Below are positions 12,764 through 24,330 of a stretch of DNA of 64,000 nucleotides, in pieces. The stretch is taken from positions 992,001-1,056,000 of the forward strand of contig JAEQBH010000731.1 in NCBI GenBank assembly GCA_016808115.1, in the 5' to 3' direction. A model generated the notes under the pieces. That model was given only the letters and a program-made list of their open reading frames with translations, was not told the origin of the DNA and made no database searches. The DNA comes from Tetrastigma voinierianum. Its lineage: Eukaryota > Streptophyta > Magnoliopsida > Vitales > Vitaceae. The position numbers and the translations under genes are program-made. The stretch's first letter is position 1, and every line of letters starts with the position of its first letter.

Positions 12764-12812
12764 TAATTTACATATGCATTTATATCTTATACTCTATCTA
12801 GAGTCGCCTAAA

Positions 12813-12830
12813 CCTAGGTTACGATACCTA
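12813..12830 (-). other. Primer binding site, tRNA-iMet type (Gypsy)
   Basis: Minus strand reads TAGGTATCGTAACCTAGG, close to the TTGGTATCAGAGCCTAGG seen in many plant elements primed by initiator tRNA-Met. It lies 10 bases inside the 5' LTR edge. Confidence 0.7.
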
Positions 12831-12840
12831 GCGCTGGCGC

Positions 12841-15353
12841 TATGACATCCATATCGGGAAAAGATGTCACAAATCGGGAACTATAAACCTGTTAAGCTTA
12901 TATAATTCTAAACAATTATCTTAAGAAATATAAACTTACAAAATATAAACATATACATTATCATATTACAACCCCACCATTGGAGTGATCAACATATTCA
13001 ATTCTGTTATATATAAAACTTTTCATTGTTTTAAAAAAAATATATATGTACATCATCTGAAAATAAACCAAAACTTCAGTGATGGGCACCTATTGCTATG
13101 TTACCCTTTGCTAATGTGGGACTTCCTTTACTATCACCACTCCCTCGATACCTACACGGATGAACACCCCTGCTAAGCTTTATAGCTCAGTGGGGATCCA
13201 TAAATATGGACGACCACTATAACGATCGTCACAAACACATGTACAAATGCATCTAACTATACTTATACATATACATTTAACCATATTTGACCTGATAGCT
13301 AACCACTTTATCAACATTTCGAAGCTAATTGATTTATTTGCATTTTCATGACATTCATTATCTTTAGCCTTATGGGTTATGCCTCATGTCTTATATCCTT
13401 TCATTTATAATTTAATTACATTTTTTATTTCATGTAATTTCCATGTTTTTTGCCTTTTATAAATATTACAAATTTTTTATCTCATTTTATGTCATGCTTG
13501 CATATTCGAAAGAAGTGGATCATGTGACGAAACTGTATGTACCCAAAGGTACTATCACTATACGAGACAGTGATCTATAAACTGTACTATATTTTATGAC
13601 CCAAACAGGGCCACTATAATGATCCAAACGAGATCTATGTCATCGACCTAAACAGGGTCACTATGTCTATAAACTGTATGCTGCAACATTGTTATTCCTA
13701 TAGGCATACCTATCTATCCAACTACCCGATCATAAGCAAGCAATCAGTTTTATTATGTTTTCTTAACAATCTTTCAAATATCAGCATATCACCTTACATG
13801 AATATTCTTTGATATCTTGTATACATATGGGATATTCACTGTCAATTATTCTCTTGAACATGTGATATAGTTTCACATATTTTTTATGATCATTTGATTA
13901 TATTCTATGTTTCTTCATATAACAAAAATACATGTACTCTTCTTCACATGATTAAAGTTCATATCATTTCGTATCTTAATCATATCAATATATTTATCCT
14001 ATATCATGTAACATTAATTTTATATAACTTTTATACAATTTTCATTATTATATACTCATAACTAGGCACATTTATCTTTTTATTGGTCTTCTATAATCAT
14101 TTAAGAGACATCTAAGATCTCAAGGTCACATAGGAGAAGACAAAGGAGTCTTCTCACAAATAGGGGTTCGTCGTGCCGAACCTTAACTGACTAAAAACAG
14201 AGCTCTCCTTTTGTGAATTTTCTGGGTACAATGGGATCTAAATCTGATTACACTTCCTTCATGGAAGTTGTTCTCCTAGAAGTATAGTTTACCCATAAAT
14301 TAGAATCACTGCATTTGGATCAACCTATCCTAAGATATGACTCAAACACTAAAGACTGGTCTGGACAAACCTTAACTGATAGAAAACAAAGATCCACTTT
14401 GATGAATTTCTCGGTATAATGGGGTACAAATCTGAAACACTTCCTTTATGGATGTTATTTTACAAGAAGTCTAGTTTACCAGAAAATTGCAATCACTCAA
14501 TTTGGATCAACTAACCCGAATATATTTCGAACACTCGGCTGAGTCGATTATTGGGATCAATAGGGACTGAATTTTGGACCCAAATTCAGGGGTCTTATGC
14601 TAATAATCGGACCTTGAGGTCTTCAGCACATTATCATCTAAGGGACTTAGGATTCTCCTCAAATTGGAATCACCTAACTCGGAGGTGTCTAGGCTAAGAT
14701 ATGGCCAAATAACTCATTGAGGGTTTGGGGAAAATTTGGCCATCCCCTTATAACCTACTTCTCGACCCACCAATTTCTTCCTCATTTGAAGAACCCAACA
14801 AGCAACAAATACCAAGCAATTCAAAATATACAACAAACCCAACAAGATTGGAAATCCCTTACCTTAAATTTCCTTGGCCAATTCAAGCTCTATCTCCTTA
14901 TTTTTCCTTCTTCTTCTCTTCTTCTTGAATACTTGCTGAAAACAAAGCTTAGAATGAGAAACAAAAATGGTAGAACCCTAGCCAAAGGGCCGGTTCTTCT
15001 TCTCCCCCTCACTTCCTCTTCCTTTTTCTTTCTTTCTCTCTTTTCTCTTTTTCCCTCATTTGATCACTCATCCGAATGCCAAGCTTTTCTTAATGTGGCA
15101 TTCTCTTATTGGTTTAACTTTCTTCTCCTTTGCATTTTAGTCCTTCTTCTCTTATTCATTTAGACATACAACTTATCAAAATTCTACACTAGCAGATAAA
15201 CTTATCACTTTATGCCAACTTAGTCCTTGATAGTAAAATTACCAAAATACCCTTTTTCACACTTAACCCGAAAATTTCCGAAAAACACAATCTGACTTCC
15301 ATTTTACATTAAACATGCCATAAAACTATTAGGGTATAATTTGGGGTGTTACA
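12841..15353 (-). repeat. 5' LTR of the Gypsy element
   Basis: It pairs with 5714-8261. Its outer end is TGTAACACCCCAAATTATAC (minus strand, from 15353). The inner end is TATGACATCC at 12841, compared with TGTGACGCCC in the other LTR. As the 5' LTR it would hold the promoter, on the minus strand. The open frame at 14717-15163 on the plus strand is an accident of the pyrimidine-rich LTR sequence. Confidence 0.9.
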
Positions 15354-15358
15354 GAAAT

Positions 15359-15635
15359 TGTATTGCTATTAACACCAAGTCTATTACTTATATTTCAAAA
15401 ATTGACTACTTGTATGTTTAATAGGCACGCCATAATGTCATCAATAATGAATTCATCAAAGATCTTGCAAAAGGCCCTTTATACACAGTTGAATCATATC
15501 CAATGTATTTTGTTAATGGTTACAAATTTCATATTGAATCGCATGGATCAATAAGGTTGACCTCAAATTGTGGAGTTTGCATAAAAGACTCAAATTCTAG
15601 TAATACTTAGATTTAGTACTATGATCGCTTGATAA
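15359..15635 (+). pseudogene. CACTA-1 TnpD, DUF4216-like part, middle piece
   Basis: Reading resumes after the Gypsy element with LAKGPLYTVESYPMYFVNGY and TSNCGVCIKDSNSSNT, the typical GPxxxVxxYxxYxVNGYxFH and NSGV words of the CACTA transposase C-terminal region, and ends with YYDRL where an LTR interrupts it. Confidence 0.85.
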
Positions 15636-16533
15636 TTAGTAGCCCCATTTCCAGGGTCCCGGGTTGACCCTTGTCGACACAACGGAAAACTGTATGTCTC
15701 ATATCATGAGACCCGTATGAAAGTAGAAATGGCCACCTTGGCCCTTTATCCTCTCTCAAATATCATAACTATATTACCATAGTTTTAAAAGAGTTATTAC
15801 ATAACTCTTAATACAAGCTTATATTAAAATTAAAGAATTCTAATCATGTTTTACAAAATGTATCTACCAAAGCCACATATCGGCTTTCTTCTCAAAAACA
15901 GCCTCTAATGAGCGCCGTCTTCGACACTCCTGTACCTGAAATAATTTTCCCTCAACAGGGTGAGCAATGCCCGATGTTGGAATTATCACCATGGGTACTC
16001 CCACCCTAAGTGCACATGTAATGACAACCAAACACATTCAAAGCAAATGCATGATCCTACTTGAATGTCATGTCAATCCGTGTCTCGAGTCCTCACCGAC
16101 TCCCTCACACATGCCTAAGCCATTTATGAAAATCATTTTTTTTTCAAAACAAAATTATTTGTTTTAATTGAGGACAACCCTCCAATATAAATACGTTGGA
16201 CAATCCTCCGAGGTGAATTTGTTGGGTAACTCTCCGAAACAATTTATGGGCCCCTCCGTGGTGTTGGATAATCTTTAAACACAATTCTTCGGACAACTTT
16301 CCGATAAAATTATTATTTTTAATAATTTTACAAATGAATTCATCGTTTGGACAACAATCCGATTTTATTTGTCATGCACTCACACCTACCGTGACAAGAC
16401 CCGACCCGGAAACCCTTCCAAGATTCCCCGGGTGGTCCCACCTAGTGAAGTTCCTACTGTACAATCCCTAGGGAGTGTCCAATGGGACCCCAACTTTAAG
16501 AAAGAAAGTAACACCTGCATTAATATAATACTT

Positions 16534-16633
<100 letters not shown>

Positions 16634-17254
16634 TTCCATAATAGGCCCATCTTACTATGAGTCCTGACCACAAACACACATGATAAGGACTCATATAGGT
16701 TCAATACTAAGATCATAGCATTCTAAGTGTGTTTAGAATTTAGAAAATTACAACGAAAATACATAGGTCCAATAAAACAAAGGCAGAAAGATAAGATAGA
16801 ATCTACACTTATTTGCCGTAAGACAAGTGACGTAGAAGAATTTGTTGCGAGAGTAGATCTGAACTGCGCGGGCCTGAAGGCAGTTTAAAGCGATAAAGCG
16901 TGAGATAATAAATCTCAATAAGTAGCATAATTTATATGGAAAATAATGTTTTTATTTTCGAAATTTTCTTCTCTCAAGACCTCACGTTCACTCCTTTATA
17001 AGGTTCCCCGTTTGGAATCATTTCTGAAAACCAATTTATACCCCAGTCAACAATGTGAAATTTATGCTAAAAAAATTTAGTACTGTTAATGTATAGAACC
17101 TGCCTTCAGATTTATTCACAACACAAAAATTAAGCATAAAATATATATATCCATCATGTCGTAGAAATAATCATGAAAATACAATAACCATAAATATTGA
17201 GATGGTTATACTTTACTCAGAACCAATAATGTACCGTCCATATATCCACTTAAT

Positions 17255-17385
17255 AAACGTCGGTAAACCCAATACGCGGCGTAGCAGCAATAAACGCCCG
17301 AGTGAACCCGACATCACGTGGCAGCATAAACCTTGGGTAGACACGACATCACGTGACAACTAATAAACCTTCAGGTAGATTATAA
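17255..17385. repeat. Short imperfect tandem repeat in the nested solo LTR
   Basis: The word 'aaacc', a few bases, and 'gacatcacgtg' or 'cgacatcacgtga' recur about every 45-50 bp (for example near 17310 and 17345). The CACGTG core is a G-box type site; in an LTR it might serve transcription, but this is only suggestive. Confidence 0.5.
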
Positions 17386-19926
17386 TCATTGTAACCTTTC
17401 CAACAATACCGCATTTATAATCATTTCACAAAGTCTCAAAAATCCATTCCTTAAATCAACAACTTTTCAAAATGGTTTAAAACCTCAATCCATGTACCAA
17501 AGTATTTAAATACCACAAATTTATCCATGAACTCAGTAAAATTTCCAAATATTAAAAATGTTGACAAAATCCACATGAAATGATAACTTGTTTATATAAA
17601 AACTGATAATTATATTTACGCATAATCAACCGTTCGACCAAATAAGTTATATATATAATAATTAACCACAATTATATATCATAATAATACCCCAAGCGAT
17701 TAAACACATGTAAACCACTCACGACCTTCTGAGATGCTCGATCCTGCTCTCTGCGAGAACGTCTCCCCGGTTCGCGTGGCTTGCTGTAATATAATAAAAA
17801 TACCATTTAAAAACCATTAACTAAACCAAAAAAGACATTAGGGCGCCCCAAATGTCTTTGAATAATCTTAGAGCTTGTGAAACTATCTAAATTGGACCCA
17901 AGCAGATTAATTATCGAGTGTGCCCTATAAGACTTGGTACTGAAATTGGGCTTTGCACGGAAGGCTAATTTTCCGAAATTGAACCTTCCAATAACTCATC
18001 TAGTATCAATTTCACTAATCGACTTCAATTTTGCCTAATTTGACAATTTGTATTGTTTCAGGTCAAACCTTTTAGAGTATTACCCGATATGACCCAAAAT
18101 GGAAAACTAACCAAACGATGTCCAAAATTTACAAACTTTATATCAACGGAAAGCCCAAGAGACCAGGAACACAGCAGTACCCTTACCTTGGTCCAAAGGT
18201 TGCTATGGTGGCCGGAAAATTTGATCCAATAGTCGGCCAACTTTGTTTTCGTCTCATCTTTCAAACGATGAGGAATCTGCGAAAAGGGACCACGGAAATG
18301 AGTTTAGAGGGTCCAAAAATGGTGGGAGGGAGGTATGGGTAGGCCTGGAATGGCGAAAACACGAAATCCGGCTGACGAAGGTGGTCGCCGCTGCCACTAC
18401 TCGCCGCCCGATCAGTACCATCCGGCAGCTGTTTGATGAGAAAGAGCTGCTCAGCAAGATCACCTGCCATGCTCCCTCCTCCACAGCCAGCGTGTGTGCA
18501 GGGTGGTGGCGGTGGCGCCTCCATGACTGAAAACCCATTTGGTGCAAATGGAGTGAAACAGCCAGTTCGGTGTTAGAGTTTTGGGGAGTTTTCTCTAGGG
18601 CTTTGGAGCTCAAAATGAGTGTGTTGGGGCTAGGGTTCTCTCTGGCAAGCAAAACTATGTTTATATAGGGCCTAGGGTCGCTTTCAGGTAAAAACTGAAG
18701 ACAGTTTTGGATACTGATAAAATGTCGTTGTTTGAACTCCCCAGGGCCATAACTTTTTATAAGTAAAGTCAGTTTTTGACGTTGACCGTCCTATGAACTC
18801 GTATCCAGCGAGGCCTCTGAAATGGTGTCTTAATCAACCCAAAAATTATCCATCCTTGAAAAAAAGTCAACAGGCCCATCATGGTATTTGGTGAGCTTAA
18901 TTGGCTTGGCTTTAAAAACTTGTATTATTTGGTACGGGTCGTTACATACCGTTCTAGGGTGCCCCAATGCATATGGGATGCATTATGTCATTTCCAACAA
19001 TTCATGTTAATATATATCCATCATGCATATACTAATAAAATTTAACTCACAACATCATGTTATTCAATTCATATCAATAACACCAAAATTAGCTCACATG
19101 GGCTAATAAGCAATTTATTTTGAATCACCCAAGCAACACACAAATCATACATAAATCACGTGAACAGTAAAACCCTAGGTCTCGACACTGTTCACAGCCA
19201 TACTAGAGATTTTCTTCACTTGGTCCAAATATTTTGGGACCGAAAACACGGCCATCCAGGCCTTAACAAATCCCCATCCATTAAAATGGCTCTTAACCAA
19301 AGAATAAATCAAGTAGGAGAAGGCCCTAAGCTACAAAAGTTGTCGAACTCCACAAAATGCGGTGTCCATGCGTAGCCTTGTAGAAAAAACAGATCCAACT
19401 CCTCCACTTGCTCCGACGAGAATCGATGGTCCGAACACCGGGAAATCTAGAGAGAAGTTGGACTTTCTCTCTCTAAAACTGTTTCTCCCCCCTTCACTGC
19501 ACGTTCCAGCAAAATGGAGAAGAAGATGATGTCTTTATTATTTTTTTCTTTTCTTTTAATTAATTCCCTTTTTGTCCCATGATTTTGACTTTTAAAGATC
19601 TTTGACCACATGGCTTAATCTAAGCCATTTATCTCTATCCTCTCACTAATCATGCAACATGTGTCACATGGGTACATGTAGTAGGTGACCCTTGTCATAT
19701 CACATGCCTCTCATAAGCTGTCATACGGCACTCGTCACCAGGTGCCTCGAAAGACGTGAAATTCCGACTGTCTCGGAATTCGACGAAATTCAAAGTGGTA
19801 GCTAGATTTTGCAAGACGATTCCAACGGTGAAGTCCATTTCGTCATCTGAGATCTATAAAAATTTTGGATTTTGATCGAAATTACCATTTTACCATTTTT
19901 CAGAAAAATAAGAATTTTACAGATAG

Positions 19927-20438
19927 AGTTTCTGAGGTTGGAATATTCAAGACTACCAATTAAGCGTAGTGTACTATTCAAGTGTGAGTGGTTTGATCCT
20001 ACTATAAATAGTGGGATGAAAGTTCATAAACAGTATCCTCTTGTAGATATCAACCTCAAGCGAAGGCTCAATAAGTATGAACCTTTTATTCTTGTCATGC
20101 AAGTTGCACAAGTTTATTATGTCTCTTATTCTAACTTAAAAATAGACAAGTCTGACTAGTTAACTGTGTGCAAAGTTAAAGCTAGGATAATGGTGAATGT
20201 TCCTAATACTGTTGAGAAGGCAATAGATGGTAACACAACATTCCAAGAAGATGAGTCATTTATTGTACAACTAACTGAAGGATCCATTATTATTGATGAA
20301 CCGAGTCCATTGAATGATGTAAATGAGGAACTTGTTGAGTTCGTTGTTGATGAAGCTGAAATTTTAGATGACCCCATACTTGAGTCAGAATTAGAAGATG
20401 AAGATGTGGAAGTTGATGATAGTGATTATGAAAAATAA
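19927..20438 (+). pseudogene. CACTA-1 TnpD, C-terminal piece
   Basis: Directly after the solo LTR the CACTA reading resumes: RSVLFKCEWFDPTINSGMKV, PLVDINLKRRLNKYEPFILV, QVAQVYYVSYSNL and VCKVKAR. This is the conserved DUF4216/C-terminal region of TnpD proteins. It ends with an acidic tail (many Asp/Glu, DYEK then stop at 20438), frequent in these proteins. One stop follows DKSD near 20158. Confidence 0.88.
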
Positions 20439-20731
20439 TAATAAAAATAGTTTTGCATTTAATATTGTACTATGTTGTTTTGCGGACAACCTAGTACACC
20501 ATTATGAATTCTGATTATGATGTTTGTGGAAATATTAATGATTGTTTGGTTGTTACTTATATCATACTATGTTGTTTGTAGAATTTTGATTGATGTTGCT
20601 TGTTGTTGATATTGATATTATTACAATAAATAAGTAATGATTGTTTGTTTTTCTTGAAAACTACCATATTTGTTTAATGTTGTAACTTGCTCACATTTCC
20701 ATTTTTATTTATTTACAAGCTTATTGAAGAC
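20439..20731 (+). other. Spacer between TnpD and TnpA-type genes of CACTA-1
   Basis: AT-rich, with repeated 'gttgtttg' and 'gattattt' words and no coding signature. It is likely the 3' end of TnpD and the leader of the next gene. Confidence 0.4.
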
Positions 20732-21027
20732 ATGGCTAAATCAATATTAGCTAAGAAAAGAAGGATTGCACAGTCACAACCATCTAATCAACTTATTCCA
20801 TCAGTGTCACAACCACCAGCACCGTCCCAACCCTCACCTCCGCGTGCTCCATTGCATACAGAGTCAAGAGCAATGCTTGCACCAGTAGTTCTCCTACCTC
20901 CTTCTCCTCATATAGTCATCAAATACAATCCAACATACTGTTGCTTTGCATATAGAGGCACGAGTACCACTCCAACTTGCTGATCCTCTGCTTACGACTT
21001 CACCAACAACTACACATACACATGCAC

Positions 21028-22326
21028 CTAGAGCTGGCAATATTTTAGCCCAAATTTTTGGATGGCTGGGTTGTAAAATTTAAGGCCCAAATAAAATCGG
21101 GCCAATTTGGCTCGTGGTCCATGTGGGCTTGGCCCGGGTTAGCCCAATTGGCCTGAATTTTTTATTTAATTTTTTTAAGTAATTGAGATTTTCAAGGATT
21201 TATCTATAAAATTTGATATTTTGGCTATCTCTTTTATAGCATAGTGGTTTTAAAAATAATTCTTATTATAATATATAATTAATATATTAAACTTTGTTGT
21301 TTTAACTATTTTATTTTCAATTTCTAAATGCATCTTTTTAATATAATTTATATGATAATTTAATATTTAAAAAATCTTGTATGAAAATTTAGAATTAAAT
21401 AAATTACAGTTTTAATATTAAATATACTTTTATTTATCTCATTAATCTTATTTTAAATATTTACAATTTCATTTTTTTATTTATCCTTTAAATTTTATTC
21501 AATCATATATGTTTTTTTTTTATAAAAATGAAATTGTACTAGTTTATAAATTAAAATTTAATAACTAAATTATCAATATATTTTAAATAATTTATTACTT
21601 AAACTAGTGTTAATAACAAAATAATGTTATTTTTAAAATAATTAACAAAAATTATATACTAATTTCTTTCCTAATACGATTATATCTTTTAGTAAGATAG
21701 ATTTTCAAACAAATATGATATTTCATTATTATGTGGTTGAGATGCAATTTTGGAAAAAATATTTTTTTTTATTTCAAACATAAATGAAATTTATGTTGTT
21801 AACATTTTAAATTAATTAATAGATAATGATAACTCAACCACCATCGAGGATTTACATCTTTCTAATGTGGAATCACATGTTATTATTGGATATAATAGGG
21901 ATAAGGATGAAGATTAGAGGCATATGAGATTTCATTTGATACTTTGGACTTGTTTTTCTTAGATATGTTATTAAATTGTTACTTTATTGTTTTAGTAGGC
22001 ATTTAGCTAATTAATTTGGTACTTTGGTTATAACAGTGTTATAACATTATTTATTTATTTAAGTTTATTTACTATTATTATATTGTTTAGATTCAATCAT
22101 TTTATATATTAATTATTATTATATATTTGTATATTGTTTATTTTATTTGAAGAATGATAAATTTGTAAAATTAATTTTTAGCATTTTTTAAGGTTTTGAC
22201 CGTTTTATCCGTTTGGCTTGCAACCATGGGCTGATGAAAACTAGCTAGCCCGAGATAAGTAGGTCGGATTAACCCACGACTGTTTGGCCCATGGCAGAAA
22301 TGGGTTGGGCTGACGGATTACCGACT
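21028..22326. mobile_element. hAT-type element (1.3 kb, non-autonomous)
   Basis: It is flanked by perfect 8-bp copies ACATGCAC (21020-21027 and 22327-22334), the duplication length of hAT elements. The left end CTAGAGCTGGCAATATT fits the hAT terminus pattern; the right end ATTACCGACT is a decayed inverted form. Subterminal parts share GGCCCA/GGGTTGGGCTG words on both sides. The interior is AT-rich with no transposase. It sits in the second gene of CACTA-1. Confidence 0.85.
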
Positions 22327-22785
22327 ACATGCACTGAGCGCTTCAACACATATACGGTCATTACACTTGTGTGTTTACGAAATGATGTGTAAGTAGTTTA
22401 TTATAAAAACTAATAATGTTTTGAGTTAAACTATAATTTCAACTTATTTTCATTAGCAATCATATTTAATTTTGAGTACTTACATGTATATTTTTAATGT
22501 TGATATTTTAAAGTCTTATGTTTTGGTAATTGTAAATAATATTTAAATTGACTATTATTTTATAGATTGGCGCCTTCTGAAAGATTCTCTTGCATAATGA
22601 GGATGGATTTTGAAGAAAATATGGATCCTCAAGGGACAAATGGACCGAAATGGAAGACCCTTTATTGTGAAATTAAGGCTTTTTATTATGCTCAATTTAA
22701 GGTAATATGATGCAAACTTGGTTTATTCCCCCTTATTTAAGTTTGAAATTAAGGTTTTTTATTAGTTAACATGGTGAAAACTTGG

Positions 22786-22786
<1 letters not shown>

Positions 22787-22847
<61 letters not shown>

Positions 22848-22871
22848 TTATATATATATATATATATATAT
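22787..22871. repeat. (TA)n microsatellite
   Basis: About 40 TA units with one short interruption (ATCTTTAT) near 22845, in an intron of the CACTA-1 second gene. Confidence 0.96.
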
Positions 22872-23909
22872 TTGTAGAAATGCTTCATAATGGGACATCT
22901 GATAGATGCTAGTCAAATATCATGGAATGCAAAAGCGTATAGTCGATACCGGGACATGATATCAGAGATAAGAAGGAAAGGGAAGAAGCCAAACTTCATT
23001 GATCCAAATTTGTGGGAAAGATGACATCGTTATTGGAAAACATCGGAAGCAACAAAGATTCATGAAACATACTCCAAGAACATAATATCGAAGGCAGTTG
23101 ACTTAGCTAGACCTTCAACTCACATTGGAGACACTGCTACTCATTATGACCATGGGAGACGACTTGTAAGTTATATTTAATTTAATTTTTTTCTCTATTG
23201 CTTTCCAAATGAGATAGTTTACTATATTGTAACAAAGTGTTTAGTTGTTTTAAGAAATCAATATTTGTTTGCATTCATCTTTCAATAAAGCTTTACATTT
23301 CTTTTAATATTGAGGAAGATTATACATACCTTCACTTCCTTCCTCTAAATGATACTTATGTTGTTGTTGCTATATTTATGTATATTTAGGCTTAGAAACT
23401 CAGACATCAACTCACTACACCAGAGTTATTTCTATATACACACACCAAAAAAGGTGATGGAAAGATATTTATTGATAAGAAGTCTAAATATATCAACATA
23501 AGTTAATTAATTTGATTAATGTGTGCCTTTCTTGAACTTACCCTATTATGATATTCTAATTGTTTTAAATTTTTACTAGGATGCTCTTCAATCTAGGAGA
23601 GAGGAGTTAATACAATCCAATGAAGCAATAAATGAAAATTACTTATTTTTCACTATTGTGGGTGGAAAACGAAAGAGTACAACTTATGGTCTTGGGTCCC
23701 AAGCTAGTGAGTACTACAGGACTAATGTTGCTTCAACTTCAACTACGTCCCCTTCTCCTCAACACAATGTAGACGAAATTCAAGACCTGAGAAAGAAGAT
23801 TACTCAAAAAGAGGAGGTAATAAATGATATGGGAATATTAACAGAACGCTTATTACAACGTGTTGATGAAATGTCAAAACTAAATAGCCACCCTAAGCCT
23901 ACCATATGA

Positions 23910-24146
23910 TTCTGACCTGTTCATGATGATCATCTGAATGATAGCTGACAACAACATTTAATTCAAAATCAAATATCCATTGTTGTTTGATGGTTTCATT
24001 TTATCATGTTATACTTTGAGAACATGTTTTGTGACTTTTTATTATTGCCACTTTTATAGTTTATGTAAGACTGTACTTTAGCTTCACCTTCTATATAGGT
24101 TTTATGTAATTTGAATAGTTTAACTACACTATTGTTATGATTTTAT
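23910..24146 (+). other. 3' flank of the CACTA-1 second gene
   Basis: Non-coding, AT-rich. The sequence before 24147 is where CACTA-2 has inserted. It resumes, by inference, at 46533. Confidence 0.45.
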
Positions 24147-24330
24147 CACTACAACAAAAAATAGATTCAATGGCGCTTCAATCCTTGGATCTTTTAGAAA
24201 GTTTCAAGATTCAAAAGAAAAAAGAGAATTAAAGGGATTTTATGGCACTTATTGGCGTTGATGTTTTATGAAAATGTCATAGATTTAATTTATGCTTTTG
24301 ACCAACCTTGTCACTTTTAAAAAATTTCAT
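24147..24330 (+). repeat. CACTA-2 left terminus and subterminal repeats
   Basis: Begins with the CACTA terminus. Words such as TGGCGCTT, TGGCACTTATTGGCG, AAAATGTCAT and TTGTCACTTTTA recur to about 24325 and match those at the right end. Confidence 0.75.

Larger units (their letters stand above)
5714..15353 (-). mobile_element. Ty3/Gypsy chromovirus (Tekay-like) LTR retrotransposon with both LTRs
   Basis: The element is 9.6 kb, on the minus strand, with LTRs of about 2.5 kb at each end, a 5-bp GAAAT duplication, a tRNA-iMet-like primer site and a polypurine tract. Domain order in the minus direction is gag, protease, RT, RNase H, integrase, chromodomain, which defines chromoviruses; the long LTRs and the gag and protease style suggest the Tekay/Del lineage. 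Every frame is broken by stops or shifts and the two LTRs differ by many substitutions and indels, so the copy is old and not autonomous. Confidence 0.9.
20732..23909 (+). pseudogene. CACTA-1 second gene, TnpA / Transposase_24 type (exon-intron, interrupted)
   Basis: The start is at 20732 (MAKSILAKKRRIAQSQPSNQ) followed by a proline-rich part. After the hAT insertion, exons at about 22565-22700 (MDPQGTNGPKW), 22880-23165 (FIDPNLWER, HRYWKTSEATKIHETYSKN, ARPSTHIGDTATHYDHGRR), 23390-23510 (TTPELFLYTHTKKGDGK) and 23580-23909 (REELIQSNEAINENYLFFTI, then a coiled-coil-like LRKKITQKEEVINDM) follow in the order of plant Transposase_24 proteins. Introns start with GTAAG at 23167 and end in TTTAG or CTAG. 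Such proteins bind subterminal repeats. Stops (for example TAG near 23394) and the hAT insertion break it. Confidence 0.8.

Noticed and set aside
14717..15163. 148-residue open frame in + direction with hydrophobic end
   Set aside because: It lies inside the Gypsy 5' LTR, against the element's sense, in pyrimidine-rich sequence that is also found broken in the other LTR.
18254..18652. GC-richer minus-strand open frames in the nested solo LTR
   Set aside because: Overlapping frames on both strands, no recognised domain, and full containment in an LTR.
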